From: Cephalopachus bancanus
Lineage: Eukaryota > Chordata > Mammalia > Primates > Tarsiidae
DNA length: 64,000 nucleotides
Reading direction: 5' to 3'
Assembly (NCBI GenBank): GCA_027257055.1
Contig: JAPVLO010000987.1
Span: forward strand, 124,001-188,000
A program made the translations under genes and the position numbers. Of this stretch, positions 1 through 10,466 are shown one piece after another. Numbering within the stretch: position 1 is the first letter of the stretch; every line of letters starts with the position of its first letter. The notes beneath the pieces were generated by a model that did no database searches, was not told the origin of the DNA, and saw only the letters and a list, made by a program, of their open reading frames with translations.

Positions 1-844
1 AAAAAACAAACAAACAAAAAATAACAAGTAAACAACTAAAAAACAATTTTATCATTTCAGAGTAATGTCATTTATAAATTATTTTGTGAAAAAAGTTCAG
101 AGAAAGAAAAGCATGATTTTTAAAAAGCTCATGTTTTTGGTAACTTCTGAAAACTGAATTTATTTAAATACACAGATAAATATGTCATGGCAAAACTTTT
201 TGCTTAAATCAACACAAAATTTGATCACAGAAGATTTGAAAATATCAAAAAAAAAAAAAGATTGAAAACAGAAATAATTATACCATACATATACCATTGA
301 AGTCAAAGATAACAGCGACAACCTATGCATTATTGACACTTTTTAAGTTCAATATAAAACATGAAGAAGAAAAACTTTTAGTGATATGATTAAAGAAAAC
401 CCTGCTTCAGTGAAGGTGGTTTTAAAGCTGCAAATTGAAAGGGAAGATATTATAAAGACAATATAAAATGTATTCAAATTTTTTAAAAAATCAATGAGGA
501 AAGCAAGTGTAAATGATGATTCCAACAGATAATGTAGATTGTGGCAAAATAATACAAGTGTATTGCAGATGTATGACATAATCTCATGTAATAGAGTATA
601 AAGTGCAAACCTAAATACTATGGTAAATTATGTTTTGCCTGGAAATGGTAAAATAACGTGAAAAGGAGTATATACAAACACAAAATCTTTGTTAATGTAT
701 TTTTCATAGGGATGTGGATTAACATTTCTGAAAAAAATATTTCATATACACAAAACATAAAAAAATTAGAGAAAAACTAACAAAATCTGAGATAAATATG
801 GAGTTTTTAATTTTTTAATTTTATTTTAAAGACGTAAGGTACAC
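1..844. other. AT-rich sequence, no gene recognised
   Basis: The first 40 bases are A-rich with CAAA steps and could be the tail of a SINE or LINE lying just outside the window. The rest is AT-rich with no recognisable repeat, splice pattern or coding signal. Confidence 0.5.
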
Positions 845-894
845 AAGTACCTTAGGTACATAAGTATTCTACATAAGTACCTTAGGTACATAAG
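845..894. repeat. Two-copy 30-bp tandem repeat beside an Alu
   Basis: The 20-base word AAGTACCTTAGGTACATAAG occurs at 845-864 and again at 875-894, a period of 30 bases. Its core GTACCTTAGGTAC is nearly self-complementary. The GTACATAAG part recurs at 1192-1200 on the far side of the next Alu, so the tandem repeat overlaps that Alu's target-site duplication. Confidence 0.8.
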
Positions 895-901
895 CAATTC
901 T

Positions 902-1190
902 TTTTTCTTTTTGAGTTGAAGTTTCACTCTCACCCAGACTGGAGTGCAGTGGCACACTCCCAGGCACCGCAGCCTCAACCTACTGGGCTCATGCGATCCT
1001 TGCGCCTCAGCCTTCCAAGTACCTGAAACTACAGGCACATGCTACCATGCCCGGCTAATTTTGGATTTATTGTAGAGACGACATCTTGCCAAGTTGCCAG
1101 GGTGGATCTCAAACACACAGGTTCAGGCAATCCACTTGTCTCGGCCTCCCAAAGTGCTGGGATTACAGGCCGAGCCACCAAGCCCAGTCA
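902..1190 (-). mobile_element. Alu SINE, reverse strand, older copy
   Basis: The reverse complement has both monomers, the central A-rich linker and a T-rich run at the left that corresponds to the tail. It is more diverged than the young Alus in the window and lacks their left-arm hairpin. The probable target-site duplication is GTACATAAG(C/T)ATTCT, just left of the tail and again at about 1192-1206. Confidence 0.9.
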
Positions 1191-1208
1191 AGTACATAAG
1201 TATTCTAC

Positions 1209-1797
1209 GTGCAGGTAAATTTTGGGCCTCCCACTGGTGTTCACTTTTCCTGGTTTAGGATCAGCTACCCCTAGTGATGTTATATGCCCCCTACCAATGT
1301 CCTGCTACTGCTGATCCCTCTTTTGCAGTATTGTGATAAATGTTCAGGACCCACTTATGAGTGAAAACATATGATATTTAGTTCTTTGTTTCTGTGACAG
1401 ATTATTAAGTGTTTTGGACTCTAAATACATCCAAGTAGCTGTGGAGTCCATAATTCTGACCTTTTTTTGGCTGTGTAATTTTCCATTTTACATATGTACC
1501 ACATTTCATTTATACAGTCCACTTTTGTTGGGCATCACAGTTGGTTCCACGTTTTTGTTATTGTGAATAATGCTGAAATAAACATGTGTGTGCAGGTATC
1601 TTTTTTGTAGAATGATTTGAGTTCCTTCAGGTATAATCTCAGAAGGGGGATTGCTGGGTCATACGGAAGGTCAATTTCTAGCACTTAAAAATTGCCATGC
1701 TGTTTTCCATAGAGATCGAACTAGTTTGCACTCCCACCAGAAGTATAGAAGCATTCGCTTTCTCTGTATCCTTGCCAGCATCTGTTGTTTTTTAGAA
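1209..1797 (-). mobile_element. L1 ORF2 end and 3'UTR, 3' half of a twin-primed L1
   Basis: Read in reverse, this encodes the degraded C-terminal part of L1 ORF2 followed by 3'UTR sequence. It matches the ends of the L1s at 34200-34800 and 61740-62340. It stops abruptly at about 1797, where an opposite-strand L1 segment begins. That segment supplies the part of ORF2 lying immediately upstream in an intact L1. The left (3') boundary is uncertain because the 3'UTR is strongly diverged. Confidence 0.8.
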
Positions 1798-2083
1798 TCT
1801 CTCAAGAGAGCAAGGAGACAACCCACAGAATGGGGGAGGGGAATTGCTAGCTCTATATCATAAAAAGGCTTAATATCCAGGATCTATGGGGAACTCAAAT
1901 GAGCTGAAAGAGAAACAAATTAACCAGTGGTCAAAAGAAATGAATAGACACTTCTCAAAAGCAGACATATGAACAACCAACAGACACATGAAAAAATGCT
2001 TAGCCTCACTAATCATCAGGGAAATGCAAATTAAAACCACATTGAGATACCACCTAACTCCAGTAAGAATGACCGTCTGTCAT
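1798..2083 (+). mobile_element. Inverted 5' part of the same L1
   Basis: On the forward strand this reads as L1 ORF2 from the TCAAGAGAGCAAGGAGACA region to the CCAGTAAGAATG region. That is the stretch just upstream of where the neighbouring reverse-strand segment starts. Two halves of one L1 meeting head to head is the expected product of twin priming during target-primed reverse transcription. After about 2083 the sequence becomes an older L1M-like 3'UTR. Confidence 0.8.
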
Positions 2084-2225
2084 TAATAAGTATATAGTTT
2101 AATTAATAGTAACAGATCAGTATTGTTTCCTTAGTATTGACAAATGTATAGTAATGCAAGATATTAACAACAGAAAAAGCTGTGTGGGCTTAAGGGAACA
2201 TTTTTCTATCCTCGTTTCTTTTTTA
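2084..2225 (+). mobile_element. Ancient L1M-type 3'UTR fragment
   Basis: This stretch aligns base for base with 4300-4430 over more than 120 bases (shared word TAGTATTGACAAATGTATAGTAAT). Both resemble the 3' ends of old mammalian L1M elements. The younger twin-primed L1 probably landed within or beside it. Confidence 0.55.
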
Positions 2226-2561
2226 TTTTGAACACACATTTATATATTTATGTATTTGTATGTTTTATATGCACATATTACATATGTGCATATATAGCAA
2301 ATAATGAATGAGAATGGTGAAAGCCAGAGTTTTTACTGCTGTATAGGGAGGCTTCATATAAGCAAGATAAATATGTAAGACTATAATTAATGTGTTGTAC
2401 TGCATTTGATTCAGAGACATTAATATAAACTTATTTTTAGCTTAATAAAATATAGAGATGAATAGATACAAAAATTATTATAGATAGGTACATATATACA
2501 TGCACATGTGTGTCAGTGTGTGTGTTGTGGCCATGGCCATTGTCTCCTCTAAAGGCTTGCT
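2226..2561. other. AT-rich unique sequence
   Basis: Contains TATATG/CATATA-rich stretches and a short TG-rich run near 2505-2526. I see no gene or classified repeat. Confidence 0.4.
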
Positions 2562-2576
2562 AAAGAATCACTGGCA

Positions 2577-2872
2577 GCTGGGCTCGGTGGCTCAGCCTGT
2601 AATCCTGCGCCTTTGGGAGGCTGAGGTGAGTGAATTGCCTGAGCCCGCGGGTTCGAGACCCGCCTGGGCAGCAAGACCTCCTCTCTACAATAAATAAAAA
2701 AATTAGCCGGGCGTGGTAGTGCACGCCTGTAGTTCCAGCTACTCGGAAGGCTGAGACGGAAGGATCGCCGGAGCCCAGCAGGTCAAGGCTGTGGTGGCCG
2801 GGAGCGGCCACTGCACTCCAGTCTGGGTGACCGAGTGAGACTCCAACCAAAAAAAAAAAAAAAAAAAAAAAA
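2577..2872 (+). mobile_element. Young Alu SINE
   Basis: A full dimer with the lineage-specific start GCTGGGCTCGGTGGCTCAGCC and a tail of about 27 A. A perfect 15-bp target-site duplication, AAAGAATCACTGGCA, lies at 2562-2576 and 2873-2887. It carries the perfect left-arm hairpin GCGGG-TTCGAGA-CCCGC at 2647-2663 and the right-arm hairpin GTGGCC-GGGAGC-GGCCAC at 2794-2811. The intact duplication and long tail indicate a fairly recent insertion. Confidence 0.97.
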
Positions 2873-2887
2873 AAAGAATCACTGGCA

Positions 2888-3386
2888 TGAGTCAGATTGA
2901 TTACTAAGAGAAAAGGCACATAAATTAATTTAATGTGTATACAAAGGAGCTTTCAGAATAAATATGCAACTCAACAATAAGACACAGTAGCTTATATACC
3001 ATCCTGAATTCACAACAAAGAATTCAGACTCAGAGCATGGTTATTGGTAAATCTGGTTTAGTGGCAAGGCAGGTTATGAGGAAGAGAATGGAAGAAACTT
3101 GAGTAGCACAGGTGGCCTTGCAATGTAGATGAAACATTTCTTAGAGAGTATAGATGGTAATGTTTCCTTTTTAGACTCTCAAAGGGGTTGGATCCTCAAT
3201 CTCTCCTAGATCAAGGTAGAAGCATAGAAACAAGAGGCATGATCACAATAATGGAGTTTCTGCTCAGAGGCAAATTTTCCCTACAAAAGACAGCTTTGCA
3301 AGGCAATGCCGCTTTGCTGGCTCTGTGGCAAGCATTTGTCAAAAAAATATATTTTCTGGTAAATTATTTTGATTTCCATAACGCAC
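2888..3386. other. Unclassified sequence, possibly old LTR-related
   Basis: This block is less AT-rich than its surroundings. Around 3230-3350 it reads like a degraded interspersed repeat (words such as TTGCTGGCTCTGTGGCAAGC), but I cannot name a family. No open frame is convincing. Confidence 0.25.
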
Positions 3387-3400
3387 ACACACAAATTTAT

Positions 3401-3714
3401 TTTTTATTTGTGTTATTTATTTATTTATTTATTTTTTTTTGAGTTGGAGTCTCACTCTGTCGCCCAGACTGGAGTGCAGTGGCTGCTACCAGCCACCGAA
3501 GCCTCGACCTGCTGGGCTCCGGCGATCCTTCCACCTCATCCTTCCAAGTAGCCAGAATTACAGGCGCGTGCTACCACACCCGGCTGACTTTTTGATTTAT
3601 TGTAGAGATGAGGTCTTGCTGCCCAGGCGTGTCTCGAACCCGCGGGCTCAGGCAATCCACTGATCTCAGCCTCCCAAAGGTGCGGGATTACAGGCTGAGC
3701 CACCGAGCCCAGTT
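3401..3714 (-). mobile_element. Young Alu SINE, reverse strand
   Basis: A full-length dimer in reverse orientation with a TTTA/T-rich tail at the left. A perfect 14-bp target-site duplication, ACACACAAATTTAT, flanks it at 3387-3400 and 3715-3728. The right-arm hairpin is still perfect but altered: GTGGCT and AGCCAC pair at 3479-3496. Both altered positions are CpG sites in the subfamily. Confidence 0.96.
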
Positions 3715-3959
3715 ACACACAAATTTATAATAAGAAAGTCACTCATGCAAAATTATGGAGACTGACAATTATAAAAACTTAAGTTGTCAAGTTGGAGACA
3801 CAGAAAAACTGATGGTGTAATTCTAGTATGACTATTTTACTAATACCTGGGTAACTCATAATCATGTCAACAATAAAATTAAGCAATACAAGTAACATAT
3901 AAAATGGACAGGAAAAAGTAACCTTGCAGTAGAGAAATCTGGCAAAAATTACCTAAGTC

Positions 3960-4450
3960 AGGTGATCAATGTCAACAGCAAGAATAATCATGATGATAGC
4001 ATATACTCTTAGTATTATTTGTTGAAAATGTGTTACCTCTGTGGTCATTCTCCTCAAAATTCAAAACTCTAGTCCTAAAACATTAGCAAACCAAAATCGA
4101 AAGACAGTCTACAAAATACCTGACTAGCACACATCAAAACTGTCAATGCAAAAACAAGAAAAGTCTGATTAGCCGTCACAGACCAGATGAAGCAAAGAAG
4201 AAATGAAGATTAGATGTAATGTGGTACTCTGAGTCAAATATGGAATATGGAACAGAAAAGGAATATTAGAGAAAATAATTAAATATGAGCAAATTATGGT
4301 GTTTAATTAATAGTAAAAATCAGTATTCTTTTCTTAGTATTGACAAATGTATAGTAATGTAAGATGTTATCAAAAGAATAAAACCATGTGTGGACTGAAG
4401 GGAACCTCTGTACTAACCTAGTTTCTTAAACCTAAAATATGTAAAATAAA
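3960..4450 (+). mobile_element. Ancient L1M-type 3'UTR
   Basis: Resembles the untranslated 3' end of old L1M elements, including a segment with ATCGAAAGACA and the terminal GGGAACCTCTGTACTA block. The last 130 bases match 2095-2225. No coding capacity remains. Confidence 0.55.
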
Positions 4451-6184
4451 ATATTAATCGAGATATATAAAATGTTAATTATTAAAATGTATTCTGATAT
4501 GTCATTTCATTTTGAAGAAAGAGATAAAATCCTATGAATATCTAGGTAGGATTTGCCTGGTATCAAATTTTCTAAAAAATACTCAATGCTTAAAAACTTC
4601 TGTTTTTAATGCAATATGTCCAAAATTTGGGAAAAGGTTAAACCAAAATATTTCATTCCAAATTAATCATCAAGTATAAAGGAGAAGGCATAATTTGCAT
4701 AAAATGCAATATGCACACAAGGGGAATGCATTTTAATCATGGAGTAATTCATCAAAAATGTCTAATGCAGAAACTTTCTTAGAAAGAAAAATATTGTTTT
4801 CTCATGTGACCAATTAGACAAATGGCAGTTCAAACTAACCTTTGAATGGATAGTTTATGATAAATGAAAGAGCTTGAGTGCCACATCTATTTCAGATACT
4901 TACAAATATTATAAACTATAGAAATGAAGGAATCAGCAGGATGTAATGTTTCTATTTTTATCATTTAATTTAATATTAACAATAGAATGGGAAAATAAAC
5001 TATATGGAATAATTAAAAATATACATAATTTTGATATTATTGTCAATACATTTTAAATTAAAATATATACATTACTAGGTATGTTCGTTACTCGGTATTA
5101 CCAAAACTGCACATTGTACACTATTTCTGAAGCCCATTCAGGGCCATCTTTTAGTCAACCATAAATTAATATTAGGCAATGCAGAGCTTTTTTGGTACAA
5201 ACTTTTTTTATTTCTAAGATATTTATGCACATTGAATTATAGAGAAATAAAAAGATCACCTGTTGCCCTCACTTGGGCAACACCTTGAAGTATGAACATC
5301 TGGCTAATCATTCTTGCCATCTGCCACTTTACTTTCCTCATGAACTGAGCTTTTGATCTCTGTTATCCCTTCAGAGTTCTGTTCTTATGAGTCTATCCAT
5401 CAAATGATAAACTCCTGGCCTTATTAATATTTTTTGACAGGCAGACATTGTCTGACCCTGCTAGCCTTCCTAGAATCCTTGTTCTAATACTCTTTAATTT
5501 TATTACCTCTTGTCCCTGGAAGACTCATTGTTTCAAATAACGTGTGTATTACGTGGACATCCAAACCTCAAATACCTGCTTAGTACCACACACACACAGA
5601 TGCACACATACACACACATTGATTCTTGTAACTAGATATTAATATTTGTAATATCTTTTATTTGTAATAATTATTTGTAATAATTCTTGTAACTGGATAT
5701 TAATATTTGCTATGGTGGGTGAATACATACATGTAAGTTTCAAAGTAATAATTAAAATGTTTATTGTAAAAACATCAAAGAAAAAAGGCACTAGATGGAG
5801 TTGGAAGACATTAGACTTACATTTGAAGAGAGGTTGAGCTTAACTCTTCTGAAACAAAAGATGTGAGGATTTTTAAAAGCTAAAGTGAGCTAGTGGAAAT
5901 TATATTAGGAAAAAATTTGATCAAAGTCATTAGGCAATCTGTGTTTGCTAATTAACTTATAGAAGTTAGGCTCCTAACCTCCCTCAGAGACAAAAACAAG
6001 GACTTTACTTCAGTGATTACATTTTAAAGTATGGCTTCTAAATCCTGGAGAAAGAATGTCTGGGTTGTAAAACTAACAAGAGACCAGGAAAAGCTCTACA
6101 TTTTAAAAGAGCACAGAAATAATTCGTATCTACAAGTTTTCTAATGCAATTTCTTATGAAAAGGGGGGTTAGAGGACTAATGTT
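4451..6184. other. AT-rich unique sequence
   Basis: I see no gene or young repeat. A CA-rich patch lies at 5588-5620. It is followed by a direct duplication in which TTGTAACT(A/G)GATATTAATATTTG occurs near 5625-5648 and again near 5686-5709. Confidence 0.4.
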
Positions 6185-6855
6185 TTTGTTACTGCCAATT
6201 CTTTTCTTACAGTATTACAATAATTATTCAAGGTCCGCTTATGAGTGAGAACATGTGATACTCAGTTCTTTGTTTCTGTGAAAGATCACTCAGTATTATA
6301 GACTGTAAGACCATTCAGATTGCTGTGAAGTTCATGATTTTGTTCTTCTTTATGACTGTATAATATTCCATCGTGTATATGTACCACATTTTTAAAATCT
6401 AGTCCTCTTTTGATGGGTAGCACGGTTGGTTCCATGCTCTCGCTACTGTGAACAATGCTGCTGTAAACATACATGTGCAGGTATCTTTTTTATAGAGTGA
6501 TTTGAGTTCTTCTGGGTTTATTCCCAGTAGGGCCATTGTGGGGTCATATGGGAGGTCAATTTTTAGACCTTTTAGGAATCGCCACACTGTTTTCCACAGA
6601 GGCTGTATTAGTTTACACTCCCACCAACAGTGTAGAAGTGTTTCCTTTTCGCTACATCTTCTCCAGCATCTGTTGTCTTTTGAGTTACTGATGATAGCCA
6701 TCCTAACCTGGAGTCAGATGGTATCTCAGTGTAGTTTTAATTTGCATTTCTTTGATGACCAGTGAGGCTGAGCAGTTTTTCATGTATCTGTTGACTGCTC
6801 ATATGTCTTCTTTTGAGAAGTGTCTATTCATATCTTTTGCCCACTTTGTAATGTC
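6185..6855 (-). mobile_element. L1 ORF2 C-terminus and start of 3'UTR, reverse strand
   Basis: The reverse strand encodes the C-terminal part of L1 ORF2. One open stretch of about 100 residues (6399-6701) contains the cysteine-rich signature [19 protein letters not shown], the zinc-knuckle-like domain near the end of ORF2p. It is truncated at both ends and interrupted by stops. The sequence is close to the 61-62 kb L1, so it belongs to a fairly recent L1 lineage. Confidence 0.9.
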
Positions 6856-7840
6856 AGGAAAAACTATCTAATGTTTAATAAAGTTGTAAATGATATTAGA
6901 ATAAAAACAAATTTTATATGCCCTGATATCCCTGTATACAGAATAGCACTTTTCTATTTAGTATTTATAATTAGATGCTCATTGATAACAAGTTTAATCA
7001 CTGAAATTTTATATTCCCACTTATAAAATGTTCAAAATTATATATAAAAAACTATAATTTTAATGAACTTTGGCATGTATGTTACAAAAAGTATTATATT
7101 ATAATAAATGTGAAGAAATCAAAATTCATCTTCATTTATTTGTTCATTTTTATGTTTGCTTAATCTCATAACTTTTGTATTAAATCCTGAGTTTAGAAAA
7201 TAATCTTTTAATCTTCCAGGAGTATAATGAAGAAGGATATATAGTACCACAATAAGAGAAATAAAAAACTTTGCGTGGATGATTTAAAAGAGCAACAGTT
7301 GCTAAGGTATATAAATCAATTATTATTTTCATCACTTATAGGATGTTTGAGTAGTAAAAGGAAAAATGGCAATGTTTTCTTCTGCATCTGTTAGTGAACC
7401 TTAAATGTCAGTCAATCTGATTACTGCTGACATGAACTTTTCACAGACATAGATTTCCCTTGAGGATGTAAGATGTTCTCATGATATGATGGGCAGTCTG
7501 ACCAAAATATAAGCTGCACACAGTCATACAGAGAATCTGAAGTGAATATAAGGCCAAGCATATCTTGACCCTTTAATAAGCATTTCGAAAATTTAGTAAA
7601 TGCAGAGAATACAGAGATATTTATATTCTAGGACTGACCGTAAACTAGAGCCACCATAAGCCTCTCAGGTTGCTAGATTATTTAGTTGATCATGCAAAGA
7701 CAACCTAAACAAATAGCTTAGTTTCAACATATGACAATATTTTCACAATATTTGTGTAAATACTTAATGAACATAAGTAGAAACATGATATTTCAGAGTA
7801 AATAACTGCGGTAGACTTCTGGTAACTAAAGTTATATATC
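6856..7840. other. AT-rich unique sequence
   Basis: No gene, RNA gene or classified repeat is recognisable here. Confidence 0.4.
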
Positions 7841-7854
7841 AAAAACTACTTGTA

Positions 7855-8153
7855 AGCCGGGCTCGGTGGCTCAGCCTGTAATCCCACATTTTGAGAGGCT
7901 GAGGTGAGTGGATTGCCTGAGTCCTAAGGTTCGTGACCCGTCTGGGCAACTTGGTGAGACTTCATCTCTACAATAAATCAAAAATTAGCTGGGCGTGGTA
8001 GCGTGCGCCTGTAGTTCCAGCTACTTGGAAGGCTGAGGCGGAAGGATCGCTGGAGCCCAGCAGGTAGAGGATGTCACAGCCGGGAGCGTGCCACTGCACT
8101 CCAGTCTGGGCGACGGAGTGAGACTCCAACTCAGAAAAACAACAACAACAACA
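7855..8153 (+). mobile_element. Alu SINE, same lineage-specific subfamily
   Basis: A full dimer starting GCCGGGCTCGGTGG, with a tail built from ACA units. A perfect 14-bp target-site duplication, AAAAACTACTTGTA, lies at 7841-7854 and 8154-8167. The left-arm hairpin is degraded by several substitutions, so this copy has accumulated more changes than the 2.6, 44 and 63.6 kb copies. Confidence 0.96.
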
Positions 8154-8167
8154 AAAAACTACTTGTA

Positions 8168-8844
8168 TATAGTAAAAAAGCCCCCTAACATTTTCTGTTA
8201 TATAATAGATGTCTGTTTGATCTAGAGATGCAGTTGGGAAAATATATGGATACAAATTAAATTCATAAAGCAACAGAAAGATATTTAAGGAAATATGCTA
8301 AAATTGTAATTTTATTCACTAAAAATGGAAATGGTTATCCACGGATATTTAGGAGAAAACTATATATACAAATATAACAGAAAACTAAGAAAATCAATAT
8401 AATCTATAAAAGTTATGAAGAATACAATAAGAAAGGTTGGTAAATAAATCATATTCAAATTAAACAGGAGAGCTAAAATCAAGTATGAGGAATAGGAACA
8501 CGTATAACTGAATTATTCAAAAACCATACAGACTGTACACTGGTTTTGCACACAAAAGGCATAATTTAGCCATATGCCATTTTCAAGACTTTAAAAAATA
8601 AAGTAATAGATTTAAAAAGAACTATATTAAAAGAATAAAACAGTATGTTTCCTATTCATCTTAATTCCTGGGATTCTGTGTCTTAAAGGCAACCATGTGG
8701 TCTGTTAACTGCATTTTTTTTCTGAAAGTAATTTTTATACATACACAAACATATATATATGAAAAGCAACATGGTAATTAATAGAGACACATTTAAAATA
8801 AGATGACAAGTATATAAAAAATGGAGAACAAAAATAGATAAAAG
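8168..8844. other. AT-rich unique sequence
   Basis: No supported feature is seen here. The sequence is uniformly AT-rich with short A runs. Confidence 0.4.
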
Positions 8845-9272
8845 TAGACTTCGAACAATGAATTCCCCAACTCTTCACACAATAGAAAAGTTGCGTATAA
8901 CTTTTGGCTCCTCCAAAAGTTACTTAACTACTAATAGTCTACTGTTGTCGAAACAGTTACTGCCTTGTCAATAACATAGTTGATTATCACATATTTTGTA
9001 TGCTATATGGGTCAGAGATGGTATTTTTACTCTCAAGTAAGCTAGAAAAAAATTTTTAATAAATCAAGAAAAATAAAATATATTTGCTATTAATTAAGAG
9101 AAAGTGAATAGTCATAAAAGTCTTCATCATTGCCTTCATATTCAGTGGGCTGAGGAGGAGAAAGAAAAAGAGGAGTTGGTCCTGCTGTGTCAGGGCTGGC
9201 AAAGGTAAAAGATAATCCATGAATAAGAGGATGCACACTGTCCAAATCCATGTTGTTCCACAGTCAATTGTA
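8845..9272 (+). mobile_element. Tigger/MER2-type non-autonomous DNA transposon
   Basis: TA dinucleotides flank degraded inverted termini (about CGACTTCGAACAATG at the left, GTTGTTCCACAGTCAATTG at the right). The interior follows the same order of motifs as the element at 35713-36146, including AAGTAAGCTAGAAAAAA and the purine block ending in GAGGAGAAAGAAAAAGAGGAG. The terminal motif fits the pogo-like Tigger/MER2 group. It has no transposase, so it could only have been mobilised in trans. Confidence 0.75.
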
Positions 9273-9599
9273 ATTTCTTTTCTACTATTCTAATACTAAT
9301 GAAAAGTAAGAAATTGCTTGTTATTATTGGATAAAATAACTCTATAAAATCATTACACTATATCTAATTGAAACTGTATTGAGTTTAGCTCATAAGCTAA
9401 TCTTTTGTGAGGGGTAAGCTGTCTTCAAACTGTCTTATACAGTGAAGATCTATGTTTTGATTTAGAACTTTAATCTATGAAAGATAATTAACAATTCTCA
9501 TGAATTTGTTTTTATTTGAATCAGTTATAGAACTTGGAATATATTTATTACTGGTGGCATATAGGGGACTCTGGTATAAATAAGCAGAAAAATATTATT
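9273..9599. other. AT-rich unique sequence
   Basis: No gene or repeat can be assigned. Confidence 0.35.
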
Positions 9600-10025
9600 G
9601 TTACAAGAGTCTTCAACTCCGCTGTCAGCTTAGACCAGCAACCTCAGATTCTTGTCTTACTACCAAGAAGATTAAGGAATTTGAACATCAAAAGGATGAA
9701 GGAAAGGAGTTTATTGAACAACAAAGCTCTCTAGAAAAGAGAGAGGACCTGAAATGGGTTATCCACAGTAGGGGAGTGCTCTGGATTTTTCTCTTTCCCT
9801 TCTAGGGGCGTTTTTCTCATTAGTATCTTACCTCTCATCCTCCTGGCTGTTTCCTGGTTCCAGCCTTTACTGTGATATGTACCCTTGTACAAAGTTACAA
9901 CATCTTGATCATTACCCATAAGAACTTCAGAAAAGCCCACTTGGTGGATAAAACCTTAATGCTACTGTCTTGCTAATGATATCATAATAAGCTTAGGTAA
10001 TGTTAGGACACTTAGTTAAGTTATT
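9600..10025 (-). mobile_element. Probable solo retroviral LTR, reverse strand
   Basis: On the reverse strand a GC-balanced block of about 300 bases leads into CTCTCTCTTTTCTAGAGAGC and then the polyadenylation signal AATAAA (forward strand 9710-9715). A pyrimidine-rich U5-like segment follows. This order is typical of ERV1-like LTRs. The TG/CA ends and a short target duplication could not be fixed, and no gag, pol or env is attached. Family unknown. Confidence 0.5.
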
Positions 10026-10184
10026 GTACCTGCATTCAAATAGCAAAAAAGTCCCTTTGAACAAAACATCCTGGCATAAGAGGATGTTCTTAACCACATT
10101 AACCACATTTTCAATTGCTAGTTATATAACAGGGACAGTGTAGAGGCTTTCCCACAAGTGTTACCTCTCCTCTATCTATATATA
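10026..10184. other. Unclassified spacer
   Basis: A short stretch between the LTR-like block and an old Alu. No recognisable feature. Confidence 0.3.

Positions 10185-10466
<282 letters not shown>

Noticed and set aside
2647..2663. True tRNA gene suggested by the T-arm-like hairpin
   Set aside because: No acceptor stem, D arm or anticodon arm surrounds it. It lies inside an Alu left monomer.
5200..5550. Possible exon in a more balanced stretch
   Set aside because: No open frame of useful length, no convincing splice sites and no recognisable protein similarity.
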